Shown here one piece after another: positions 1 through 7,579 of a DNA stretch of 64,000 nt. The position numbers were made by a program, and so were the translations under genes. A model generated the notes under the pieces. It did not search any database and was not told the DNA's origin. It saw only the letters and a program-made list of their open reading frames with translations. Each line of letters opens with the position of its first letter. The first letter of the stretch is position 1. The stretch comes from Nocardia farcinica (lineage in GTDB: Bacteria > Actinomycetota > Actinomycetes > Mycobacteriales > Mycobacteriaceae): the NCBI RefSeq assembly GCF_001182745.1, contig NZ_LN868938.1, positions 1,922,001 through 1,986,000 of the forward strand, given 5' to 3'.

Positions 1-254
1 CCGGACAGGTCGATCCGCGCGCGGATCGCGGCCCGCAGTTCCCGGTAGGCCGAGCGCGCCACCGCCAGGTCCAACTGTTCCTTGCTGGCGAAATGCCGGT
101 AGACGTTGGGCCGAGCCAGGCCGGCACGGTCGGCGATCTGCCCGGTGAGTGCGGCAGGGCCGTGCTCCTCGATCACCGCGCGGGCCGCGGCGAGGATCTG
201 CTCGCGGCGCGCCTCGGCGGATTCGGCACTGCGCGCCGCGGGCGTCGACGTCAT
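1..254 (-). CDS. TetR-family regulator, N-terminal part (cut by window edge)
   Basis: The visible 84 residues run from an ATG through a TetR-type DNA-binding domain: a charged lead-in (residues 13-19), helix 1 'QILAAARAVIEEHG', then 'GQIADRAGLARPNVYRHFASKEQL', the typical helix-turn-helix ending in the Y.HF..K signature. The ligand-binding domain lies outside the window. The gene diverges from an acyl-CoA dehydrogenase gene across a 145-bp spacer holding two identical palindromes. It therefore probably represses itself and the dehydrogenase, with an acyl-CoA or related lipid as a plausible ligand (inference). The family call is secure; the ligand is unknown. Confidence 0.9.
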   Translation of the reverse strand, partial: MTSTPAARSAESAEARREQILAAARAVIEEHGPAALTGQIADRAGLARPNVYRHFASKEQLDLAVARSAYRELRAAIRARIDLS

Positions 255-304
255 CGGCCCATCGTAATCCCCGCTCGATGCCCCGCGGCGCCGAGTGGAG
301 CACC

Positions 305-356
305 GGTGATACACGGTGTATCGTCGCACTGCCCCACCGATACACCGTGTATCACC
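305..356. promoter_or_regulatory. Paired 15-bp palindromic operators (TetR target)
   Basis: GATACACGGTGTATC at 308-322 and GATACACCGTGTATC at 339-353 are each near-perfect palindromes differing only at the centre base. Together with flanking bases they form a 19-bp perfect inverted repeat (GGTGATACACGGTGTATCG against CGATACACCGTGTATCACC). Centres are 31 bp apart, close to three helical turns, so two dimers would sit on the same DNA face. The pair lies between a tetR gene and an acyl-CoA dehydrogenase gene, where it could control both promoters. Confidence 0.8.
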
Positions 357-399
357 ACCGGGGTGGCCGCGCCACCCCGCCGACGAGAAGGACCTTGCC

Positions 400-1548
400 G
401 TGACCGGTTCTCGCTCACCCTGGATGGACGACGACCTCGACGCCCTGCGGGACCTCGCCCGCGCGTTCTGCGAGAAGGAGATCCAGCCCCACCTCGACCG
501 CTTCATCGACCAGCACCAGGTCGATCGCGACCTCTGGCGGGCCGCGGGCGAGCTGGGCCTGCTCGGCCTGTCGATTCCGGAGGAATACGGCGGCGGCGGT
601 GGCACGTTCGCGCACGAGGCGGTGCTGGTCGAGGAGCAGGCACGCATCGGCGACACCGCGTGGGGCGCGGCGATGCACAACGCGATCGTGGCGCACTATC
701 TGCTCGCCTACGGCACCGAGGAACAGAAACGGACCTGGCTGCCGCGCCTGTGCTCCGGGGAGGTGGTCGGCGCGCTGGCGATGACCGAGCCCGGCACCGG
801 ATCGGATCTGCAGGCGATCCGCACCCGCGCGGTGCGCGAGGGCGACGACTACGTGATCAACGGCGCCAAGACGTTCATCACCAACGGCGGGCAGGCCGAT
901 CTGGTGATCGTGGTCGCCAAGACCGGCGCGATCGCCGACGGCGCCGCGGGCACCTCCTTGATCCTGGTGGAGACCGACCGCCCCGGCTTCCGCCGCGGTC
1001 GCCGGTTGGACAAGATCGGCCAGCGGGGCCAGGACACCTCGGAACTGTTCTTCGACGACGTGCGCGTGCCGGTGGGCAACCTGCTCGGCGAGTCCGAGGG
1101 CCAGGGCTTCGTCCAGCTGATGCAGCAACTCCCCCAGGAACGGCTGATCATCCTGGTCGGCTCGGTGGTCGCGATGGAAACCGCGCTGGCGCAGACGATC
1201 TCCTACACCAAGGAGCGCCAGGCGTTCGGCAAGCCGCTGTTCGCCTTCCAGAACACCAAGTTCACCCTCGCCGAGGTCGCCACCGAGACCCGGATCGCCC
1301 GCGTCTTCCTCGACGACTGCATCACCAAGCACATCCGCGGCGAACTCGACGTGCCCACCGTCGCGATGGCGAAGTGGTGGATCACCGAGCGCACCATGGT
1401 CGCGCTGGACGAATGCCTGCAACTGCACGGCGGCTACGGCTACATGACCGAGTACCCGATCTCGCGCGCCTGGGTCGACCACCGGGTCCAGAAGATCTAC
1501 GCGGGCACCAACGAGATCATGAAGGAGATCATCGCCCGCACGCTCTGA
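400..1548 (+). CDS. Acyl-CoA dehydrogenase (FadE family)
   Basis: FAD-dependent alpha,beta-dehydrogenation of an acyl-CoA is expected. The 382-residue protein has the usual three-part fold: an N-terminal helical domain, the central signature 'ALAMTEPGTGSD' at about 126-136, and the C-terminal 'QLHGGYGYMTEYPISRAW' region with 'YAGTNEIMKEII' near the end. The catalytic glutamate is probably E247 in 'LPQERL', the long-chain/isovaleryl-type position, because the alternative position in 'YAGT' is Ala. The GTG start at 400 was chosen because GAGAAGGA lies 7 bp upstream; longer in-frame starts would run into the operator region. It is divergent from a tetR gene. The exact chain-length substrate is not evident. 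Confidence 0.88.
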   Translation: MTGSRSPWMDDDLDALRDLARAFCEKEIQPHLDRFIDQHQVDRDLWRAAGELGLLGLSIPEEYGGGGGTFAHEAVLVEEQARIGDTAWGAAMHNAIVAHYLLAYGTEEQKRTWLPRLCSGEVVGALAMTEPGTGSDLQAIRTRAVREGDDYVINGAKTFITNGGQADLVIVVAKTGAIADGAAGTSLILVETDRPGFRRGRRLDKIGQRGQDTSELFFDDVRVPVGNLLGESEGQGFVQLMQQLPQERLIILVGSVVAMETALAQTISYTKERQAFGKPLFAFQNTKFTLAEVATETRIARVFLDDCITKHIRGELDVPTVAMAKWWITERTMVALDECLQLHGGYGYMTEYPISRAWVDHRVQKIYAGTNEIMKEIIARTL

Positions 1549-1625
1549 CGCCACCCCTTGTCCCGGCTGGAACGTCGGCGTACCGTGAGTTCGGTACACC
1601 GACGTACCACCGGAGGAGGTTGGCC

Positions 1626-2981
1626 ATGACCGCGGTGACACTGCCCGCCGGGCCCTCGACCCCCTCCCTGATCCAGGGCGTGGCTTTCGCCGCGAGCGGC
1701 ACCCGCTCCTGGCACCGCCTGCACCGCCGATACGGCTCGGCGTTCACCGCCTCGCTGCCCCGGTTCGGCCGGATCGTGGTGCTCTCCGATCCGGCCGAGG
1801 TCAAGGCGCTGTTCACCGCGGGCCCGGAGCTGGTCGACAACATCGACGTCAACCTCGGCCAATTCCTCGGACCCGGTTCGATGTTCTCGCTCAACGGCGA
1901 ACACCACCGCCGACACCGCAAACTGCTCACCCCGCCGTTCCACGGCAAGCGACTCACGGTGTACGAGACCATGATCGAGGAGGCGACCCGCGCCGAGGCG
2001 GCGTCCTGGCCGCAGGGGCGGGAGTTCCCCACGATGGATTCGTGGATGCGCATCACCCTCGATGTGATCCTGCGCGCGGTGTTCGGCGCCCAGGGGAACG
2101 AAGCCGACCAGCTGCGTGACCTGTTGCCCCGCATGGTGGTACTCGCGTCGTCGCTGGCGATGCTGCCGGTGCCGGGCCCGCTGCTCGGCCGCGTCGGCCC
2201 CTGGGCTCGCTACGCCGCCCACCGCCGTCGCTACGACGAGATCGTCGGGCGGCTCATCGACCACGCCGCCGCCGACCCGCACCTCGACGAGCGCGACGAT
2301 GTGCTCGCGATGATGGTGCAGGCCCGCTACGACGACGGCGCGGCCATGACCCGCGGCGAGATCGCCGACGAACTGCTGACCCTGCTGGCGGCCGGCCACG
2401 AGACCACCGCGACCACCCTGGCGTGGACGATCGAACGGCTGCGCAGGCATCCGGAGTTGTTGCGCCGCTTGGTCGCCGAGGCCGACGAGGGCGGTCACGA
2501 GCTGCGCGAGGCCACGCTGCTCGAGGTGCAGCGGACCCGGCCGGTGATCGAGCTGACCGCGCGCACGGTGCGCGCGGAGACGCTGCCGCTGGGCCGGTGG
2601 ACCCTGCCGAAGGGCCAGCGCGTGCTCGTCAGCATCCGGCTGATGCACGACAACGAGGAGCTGTTCCCGAACGCGCGGGGGTTCGACCCGGACCGGTTCC
2701 TCGGCGTGCGCCCCGGCACCTACCGGTGGATTCCGTTCGGTGGCGGTGCCCGGCGCTGCATCGGCGCGGCGTTCGCCACCATGGAGATGAATGTCGTGCT
2801 CCGCACGCTGCTGCGGGAGTTCACCCTCGCCCCCACCGCGGCGCCGGCCGAGCGCAGGCACTTCCGCGGCGTCGCCGTCGCACCGGCGCGGAAGGGCCGC
2901 GCGGTCGTCTACCGCCGCGCCACCGCCCCGGCCCGGCGGACCGCCGCCGAGATCGGGGAGGCCACTATTCTGGGCCGGTGA
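1626..2981 (+). CDS. Cytochrome P450
   Basis: A 451-residue soluble P450 monooxygenase. The I-helix motif 'AGHETTAT' is at about 255-262, the ExxR pair is E300/R303 ('EVQR'), and the haem loop 'FGGGARRCIGAAFA' puts the thiolate ligand at Cys378. The overall pattern recalls the mycobacterial CYP138-like/class II-like branch (recollection, not a search). The ATG follows GGAGGAGG by 6 bp. The stop overlaps the GTG of the following tetR gene by 4 bp, so the two are one transcription unit and the regulator may sense the P450's substrate or product. No ferredoxin or reductase gene is adjacent. Confidence 0.92.
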   Translation: MTAVTLPAGPSTPSLIQGVAFAASGTRSWHRLHRRYGSAFTASLPRFGRIVVLSDPAEVKALFTAGPELVDNIDVNLGQFLGPGSMFSLNGEHHRRHRKLLTPPFHGKRLTVYETMIEEATRAEAASWPQGREFPTMDSWMRITLDVILRAVFGAQGNEADQLRDLLPRMVVLASSLAMLPVPGPLLGRVGPWARYAAHRRRYDEIVGRLIDHAAADPHLDERDDVLAMMVQARYDDGAAMTRGEIADELLTLLAAGHETTATTLAWTIERLRRHPELLRRLVAEADEGGHELREATLLEVQRTRPVIELTARTVRAETLPLGRWTLPKGQRVLVSIRLMHDNEELFPNARGFDPDRFLGVRPGTYRWIPFGGGARRCIGAAFATMEMNVVLRTLLREFTLAPTAAPAERRHFRGVAVAPARKGRAVVYRRATAPARRTAAEIGEATILGR

Positions 2982-3595
2982 CCCGCACCGATTCCGCCAC
3001 CGGGGCCGCGGTGCAGGCCGCCGCGGAGTCGGGATTCCGGCGGCGCCTGCTCGACGGCATGGCCGCGGCCGTGCGCGAACGCGGCTACCGCGACGCCACG
3101 GTCGCCGACGTGGTAAGGCACGCCCGCACGTCGCGGCGCACGTTCTACGAGCACTTCGCCGGGAAACAGGACTGCTTCATCGCCCTGCTCACCGAACGCA
3201 ACGCCACGGTCATCGAGCAGATCGCGGCCGCCGTCGACACCGAGGCGCCGTGGCAGGTGCAGATCCGGCAGGCGGTCGAGGCGTGGATCGGGGCCTCCCA
3301 GATCGATCCGACGATCACGCTCGCCTGGATCCGGGAGACGCCCGCGCTCGGCGAAAGCGCCCAGCGCCTGCACCGCGAGACCGCCAACGCCTTCATCGCG
3401 CTGATCCAGAGCCTCACCGGCTCCGCCGGTTTCGCGGCCGCGGGCCTGCGTCCGCCCTCCCGCCGGCTGGCGACCATTCTCTACGGCGGCTTCCGCGAAC
3501 TGATCGCGACCACCGTCGAAGACGGCGGCGACATCGACGACATTGTCGAGGTCGCCGTCGCGGCGGCCGTCGCACTGCTCGGGCCGCACGACTGA
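2978..3595 (+). CDS. TetR-family regulator
   Basis: A 205-residue TetR protein. The N-terminal helix-turn-helix includes 'ATVADVVRHARTSRRTFYEHFAGKQDCF' (around residues 40-68), where the recognition helix ends in YEHF..K. The C-terminal half is a helical ligand domain ending 'VEVAVAAAVALLG'. The GTG start overlaps the preceding P450 stop (GTGA), which fixes the start and implies translational coupling. It converges on lcp with only 11 bp between the stops. It probably regulates the P450 operon; control of lcp is possible, because rubber-degradation genes in related genera have TetR regulators (family knowledge), but the gene order here gives no direct support. Confidence 0.88.
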   Translation: MTRTDSATGAAVQAAAESGFRRRLLDGMAAAVRERGYRDATVADVVRHARTSRRTFYEHFAGKQDCFIALLTERNATVIEQIAAAVDTEAPWQVQIRQAVEAWIGASQIDPTITLAWIRETPALGESAQRLHRETANAFIALIQSLTGSAGFAAAGLRPPSRRLATILYGGFRELIATTVEDGGDIDDIVEVAVAAAVALLGPHD

Positions 3596-3606
3596 TCCGA
3601 CCTCGC

Positions 3607-4848
3607 TCAGCGATGCGGTTTGGTCATGTCCCGGTTCATCATCGGCAGCTCGATACTGATCGGCATCCGCAGCTCGGCCAGGTAGATCAACGCCGCCTGG
3701 CGCAGGAACTCGTCGAAGAGCCAGTACACGTCGGCGGCCGGCGGCGCCACGGTGAGCAGCCCTTCGCGGACGGCGATGAACGGTCCCCAGCTCATGCGCA
3801 GCAGCGGATCCCAGACCGGCTCGCGCGGGATCCGCAGTTCGTCGGCGATCCTGTCGCCCAACAGGAACCGGGTGAACGAGCCGAGCACGCCCCTGCTGAG
3901 AATGGCGAGATCGAGATTGCCGCCCAGCCCCAGCAACCGGTCGGCCAGCGCGGCGCCCTCCGGCGTCGCCGCGATGATCGGGTCGAGCACCTGCGCGGCC
4001 TGCGAATCGGCCTCGGGCCACGAGTTGGGGATGTACTCGTCGCGGATGCCGAGCATGTGCGCGGCCACCTGCCAGGTGTGCAGGAACGCCTCGGACTCGT
4101 GCGCCGGGATGGGCACCTTCCAGGCGGTCAGGTGCTTCATGACGGTGGTCGGGAGACTGTGCCAGGTGACCATCATGTCGTTCTGGCTGATCGGGATCTG
4201 CTCCTGCGCCGAACTCACCCAGTGCGGTGACTGCGGCAGCAGATGGCGCACCGCGGCGTGCACCAAGCGAGTCTTGACGCAGGTCACCACCATCTCGCCG
4301 TCCGGAGCGTAGGCGTTGTGCGTGCCGATGTCGTAGCCGAGCTTGGCGGTCTTGGCGATGCGGTCCTTGAGGTCGTGGCCGCCCTTGGAGTAGTAGACCG
4401 CGCGGGCCTCCTTCGGGATGACCGTGCTCATCATGCCGCTGGCCAGGCCGTAGAGCACACCCAGATACAGGCCGCGTTTCTTGTTGAACTCGACGGCGGT
4501 GGCCAGCTTGCCCGGGTCGGCCCAGGGCGGCAGCTGCCGCGCGTACTCCATGAACTCGCGTAGGTCGGCGGGCAGTCCGTCGGGCAGCGGCTGGCCGTTT
4601 CTGGTCCACGTCCGCAGCAGCTCGTTGACCCGGGGTACCTCGCCCCGGTCGATGATCGAGGCGACCAGTTCGTCCGCCTCGGGGTCCCACACCCCCATCG
4701 GGTCGGCCCCGTCGCCGCTGCCTGCCACCGACCCCTGCGGTGACCAGGTCCACGGCTCCGCGCGCGCCGGCGTGACCATCGCGAGCGCGCCGAACGCGCC
4801 CAATGCCCCGCCGGTCTTCAGCGCGGTACGCCTGCTGAGTCCATCCAT
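3607..4848 (-). CDS. lcp: Latex clearing protein (rubber oxygenase), Tat-exported b-type cytochrome
   Basis: The 413-residue protein begins with a twin-arginine signal (S5-R6-R7-T, then a hydrophobic stretch and 'TPARA' around 26-30), so it is exported folded. The body matches the Lcp/DUF2236-type oxygenase that cleaves cis-1,4-polyisoprene oxidatively to aldehyde/ketone oligo-isoprenoids. The residues known to matter in the Streptomyces K30 enzyme (E148, R164, K167, T168 and haem ligand H198) are all present at a constant offset of one: E147, R163, K166, T167 and H197, the last in 'RLVHAAVRHLLPQSPHW'. The ATG has GAGGAG 8 bp upstream. It is transcribed alone and converges on a tetR gene. Confidence 0.93.
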   Translation of the reverse strand: MDGLSRRTALKTGGALGAFGALAMVTPARAEPWTWSPQGSVAGSGDGADPMGVWDPEADELVASIIDRGEVPRVNELLRTWTRNGQPLPDGLPADLREFMEYARQLPPWADPGKLATAVEFNKKRGLYLGVLYGLASGMMSTVIPKEARAVYYSKGGHDLKDRIAKTAKLGYDIGTHNAYAPDGEMVVTCVKTRLVHAAVRHLLPQSPHWVSSAQEQIPISQNDMMVTWHSLPTTVMKHLTAWKVPIPAHESEAFLHTWQVAAHMLGIRDEYIPNSWPEADSQAAQVLDPIIAATPEGAALADRLLGLGGNLDLAILSRGVLGSFTRFLLGDRIADELRIPREPVWDPLLRMSWGPFIAVREGLLTVAPPAADVYWLFDEFLRQAALIYLAELRMPISIELPMMNRDMTKPHR

Positions 4849-5315
4849 GTCGTCAACTCCTCGTCGAGCCCGAACACCACCGACGGCGCGAGGCGGGTTC
4901 GCAGACCCGGCGCGCCGATCAAGCGACCAGAACAGTCATTAACTTAGCAAGGGGATCGGCGTCTTGTCCCGGCTTTGCGGATTCCGTATCGCGCAGGACG
5001 TCGCGGGGACTGGAGGGGCATGGGACGAAGCGGACTATTGCCGATGACCAGCATGATCGATTGCGATTCCACACGGGTGAGCCCGGTGCGCAACCCCAGG
5101 GGAAAGCCATCGGCGAGTGCGGCGACGCTGTGCGCTCACACAATGGAACGGACCGTAACCACACGTCACTTGACGCGGCCCGCCCGCAACTCCCACCTCC
5201 GAGCACGTGGCCCACCCGCGCTTCGCCTTCTCCCTGGGTGGATATGGCGCACCGGCACGACAAAGGCGGTAGGGGCGCGCCACGCCACCTACCGCCCGGA
5301 ACCGCGCACGCGGCG
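4849..5315. other. Intergenic region upstream of lcp
   Basis: No convincing gene is seen in these 467 bp. The only AT-rich stretch (TCATTAACTTAGCAAG near 4935-4952) lies about 90-100 bp upstream of lcp and could hold the lcp promoter, but no clear -35/-10 pair can be assigned. Open frames here have arginine/serine/proline-rich translations typical of non-coding high-GC DNA. Confidence 0.4.
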
Positions 5316-5555
5316 TCAGGTATCGGAATTCGCCAGCCGCTGGGCCAGCATCTCCTTGCCGAGCTGGCCGCCCTTGCGGCTCTCGGTCTGCGCCCTGCGG
5401 AAGAAGTCCGCGAGGTCGGCATCCCCGTCGCGCTCCGCGTCGCTGATGTAGGTCTCCAAGCGCAGTGCGTTCTCGAGCGACGCCTGAACGAACCAGATCA
5501 GGTTGTAGTCCTTGTCGCGGGTACCGGTGACCTCGCCGGTCTCGTCGTTGCTCAT
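5316..5555 (-). CDS. Small conserved hypothetical protein (79 aa)
   Basis: A 79-residue acidic, mostly helical soluble protein ('DYNLIWFVQASLENALRLETYISDAERDGDADLADFFRRAQTESRKGGQLGKEMLAQRL'). The ATG is preceded by GAGGAGAGAGAGG. The amino-acid pattern, with amphipathic helices around 'LRLETYI' and 'DLADFFRRAQ', looks like small actinobacterial stress or partner proteins of unknown function. It has no signal peptide or membrane segment. It is divergent from the MBL-fold hydrolase gene. The function is unknown; the coding assignment rests on sensible composition, the ribosome binding site and a compact end. Confidence 0.75.
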   Translation of the reverse strand: MSNDETGEVTGTRDKDYNLIWFVQASLENALRLETYISDAERDGDADLADFFRRAQTESRKGGQLGKEMLAQRLANSDT

Positions 5556-5735
5556 CGCTGCCTCTCTCTCCTCGGTGTTCGGCCGCCGCTCCCGCCGTTC
5601 CCGGGCACACCCGAGGCAAACCCCGCCGACGGCCGCGGTTGCGCGCCACCGGGCCTGCGGTTTCGGCGCTTCCGCCGGGGTATTCCGCCCACGTCGATGT
5701 CCGGCCGCCGTGCAGCCCGGCCGTCGGCAGGCCGT

Positions 5736-5758
5736 TGCCCGCCCACAGCGGGCGGGCA
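5736..5758. repeat. 9-bp-arm hairpin upstream of MBL-fold gene
   Basis: TGCCCGCCC and GGGCGGGCA flank a 5-base loop and lie 31 bp before the hydrolase start. No T-run follows. It may be a transcript 5' structure, or a terminator for a short unseen transcript. Confidence 0.3.
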
Positions 5759-5789
5759 GCGGCGACCACTTCCGACGCCGAGGAGAAGC

Positions 5790-6533
5790 ATGCTCACACC
5801 GAACGTGGCCGACGGCGTCCACCTGCTGGCCCACGCGGCGGTGAACGTCTACCTGGTCGAGGACGAGGACGGCGTCACCCTCGTCGACACCGGCCTGCCC
5901 GCGACGTACCCGCGCATCCGCCGTGCCCTGCGCGCCATCGGCCGCGACACCCGCGACGTCCGCGCGGTCGTGCTCACCCACGCCCACTTCGACCACGTCG
6001 GCTCGGCCCGCCGGATCCATCGCGACTGGCAACTGCCGATCTCCACCCACACCGCCGAGCGGTTCCTGGCCGCCCATCCCTACCGCTACCGTCACGAACG
6101 CGCCCGGCTGCGCTATCCCCTGCGGTACCCGAAATCCGTGCTCGTGCTGGCCCGGATGGCCGCCGCGGGCGCGTTGTTCGTCCGCGGCACCCCGGAGGTG
6201 ACCTGCTTCGACGACGGCGCCGAACTCGACGTGCCGGGACGCCCGCGCGTCGTCTTCACCCCCGGCCACACCCTGGGGCATTGCGCGCTGCACCTGCCCG
6301 GCCGCGACACCGTGCTCAGCGGCGACGCGCTGGTCACCCTCGACCCCTACACCGGTGCCACCGGCCCGCAGATCGTCTCCGGCGCCGCGACCGCCGACAG
6401 CACCCAGGCACTGAGTTCACTCACCGCGCTCGCCGCGACCGGCGCCCGCACCGTGCTGCCCGGGCACGGCGCACCGTGGTTCGACGGCGTCGCCGCGGCC
6501 GCCGAACTCGCGCTGCGCGCCGGCCCGTCCTGA
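5790..6533 (+). CDS. MBL-fold metallo-hydrolase
   Basis: A 247-residue metallo-beta-lactamase-fold protein. The metal-binding motif HxHxDH is seen as 'THAHFDHVG' (about residues 63-71), with further ligands in 'TPGHTLGH' (about 156), 'SGDAL' (about 174) and 'LPGHG' (about 226). Such glyoxalase-II-like proteins hydrolyse thioesters, lactones or phosphodiesters; the substrate cannot be read here. The ATG at 5790 has GAGGAGAAG directly upstream. It stands alone between a divergent small gene and a convergent secreted-protein gene. Confidence 0.88.
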   Translation: MLTPNVADGVHLLAHAAVNVYLVEDEDGVTLVDTGLPATYPRIRRALRAIGRDTRDVRAVVLTHAHFDHVGSARRIHRDWQLPISTHTAERFLAAHPYRYRHERARLRYPLRYPKSVLVLARMAAAGALFVRGTPEVTCFDDGAELDVPGRPRVVFTPGHTLGHCALHLPGRDTVLSGDALVTLDPYTGATGPQIVSGAATADSTQALSSLTALAATGARTVLPGHGAPWFDGVAAAAELALRAGPS

Positions 6534-6545
6534 CCCGCCGGCGTC

Positions 6546-7352
6546 TCAGCCCGCCGCTGCCGCTGCTTCCGGCGGCTGCGATGCATCCGGAGCCGGGCCG
6601 AGTGCCCGCGGCGGCGCCGTCAGGGCCTGGGTCGCGCCCAGGCCCGCACCGATCCCGGCGCCGATCACGGCCAGCGGCACCGTCATCAGCGCCGCACCGT
6701 AGGCCGCGCCCACCGGCGCCGCGGCCAGGCCGATCGGAGCGAACGGCAACCCGATGGCCAGGCCGAGCGCGCCGCCCGCGCCCGCGCCGATGACGGCGAA
6801 GGGGCTCGCCACCACCGCGCCCGCGGCCGCGCCGACCGCCGCGGCGCCGATCGTCTGGCTCGCCACCCGGTCGGAGCGGGTGCGCTCCATGCCGACGGAG
6901 TCGAGGAAGGTGGCCAGCTCGGCCTCCTTGGTCGCGGCGGCGTCGTTGAGCTGGATGGCCTGCTCGCGCGGCAGCCACTCGGGCGATTCGACCTGGACGT
7001 CGCCGAAACGCAGCACACCCGGCGGCGGCGCGATCGGCGGCACCGGCGCGACCGGGACCGGCGGGTGCAGGGCCTCGACCGGCGAGAGGTAGTCCGGGCT
7101 CGGCACCGGCCGCGCCCATTGCAGGGAGGTCAGCGTGTCGTCCGGGATGCGGATGCCGTGATAGGGGCGGACATTCGGCGCCTCGGCCGACGGCCAGGTG
7201 GCGGTCTCGGCGGGCGGCTCGGGCGCGGCGGCGGCCACCCCGTTGCCCGCGAGCGTCAGCACGACCGGCGCCGCCCCCGCCACGACCATGACACCGACCC
7301 GTTGCCGGGAAGCACTCGCCGCCCTGTGCTTGCCCGTACCGCGCTTGCCCAT
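6546..7352 (-). CDS. Secreted Ala/Gly/Pro-rich protein of unknown function
   Basis: A 268-residue protein with a basic N-terminus (MGKRGTGKHR) and a hydrophobic signal ending 'GNGVAAAAPEPP' near residue 42, so it is exported. A Pro-rich middle ('PPVPVAPVPPIAPPPGVLRFGDVQVESPEWLP') is followed by Ala/Gly-rich hydrophobic segments between about 165 and 245 that contain GxxxG-like spacing ('GAAAVGAAAGAVV', 'GAGAGGALGLAIGLPFAPIGL'). These look like membrane-inserting or envelope-associated helices. Proteins of this kind recur in Nocardia and relatives without known function. It converges on the MBL gene. Confidence 0.75.
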   Translation of the reverse strand: MGKRGTGKHRAASASRQRVGVMVVAGAAPVVLTLAGNGVAAAAPEPPAETATWPSAEAPNVRPYHGIRIPDDTLTSLQWARPVPSPDYLSPVEALHPPVPVAPVPPIAPPPGVLRFGDVQVESPEWLPREQAIQLNDAAATKEAELATFLDSVGMERTRSDRVASQTIGAAAVGAAAGAVVASPFAVIGAGAGGALGLAIGLPFAPIGLAAAPVGAAYGAALMTVPLAVIGAGIGAGLGATQALTAPPRALGPAPDASQPPEAAAAAG

Positions 7353-7579
7353 ACCGATCGATCACCTTTCGTCCGCCGAGAGCTCCTGTCTTCTCACGTT
7401 CGAACCCGCGGGGCGCCGCGGATGGGTCGAGGGTGGGGCGGACACGACCATGACCGCGGGTGCCCGCACGTACGCCCCCGGGGTGACCGTGAAATCGGGG
7501 TTTCCCTGGATGCCCCGGGACGCGTGCGCCGAATACGGTCGGGCGGACAGGGTTTGTCGAGTGGGAGTGAGGTGGGCGT

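Noticed and set aside
93..1625. N-terminal extension of the P450 frame back to 93
   Set aside because: It crosses a divergent regulatory region and is antisense or out of frame to clear genes; ATG at 1626 has a good ribosome binding site.
4919..5422. Possible 167-residue gene upstream of lcp on the minus strand
   Set aside because: Ser/Arg/Pro-rich composition, no ribosome binding site, and it overlaps the start region of a better small gene.
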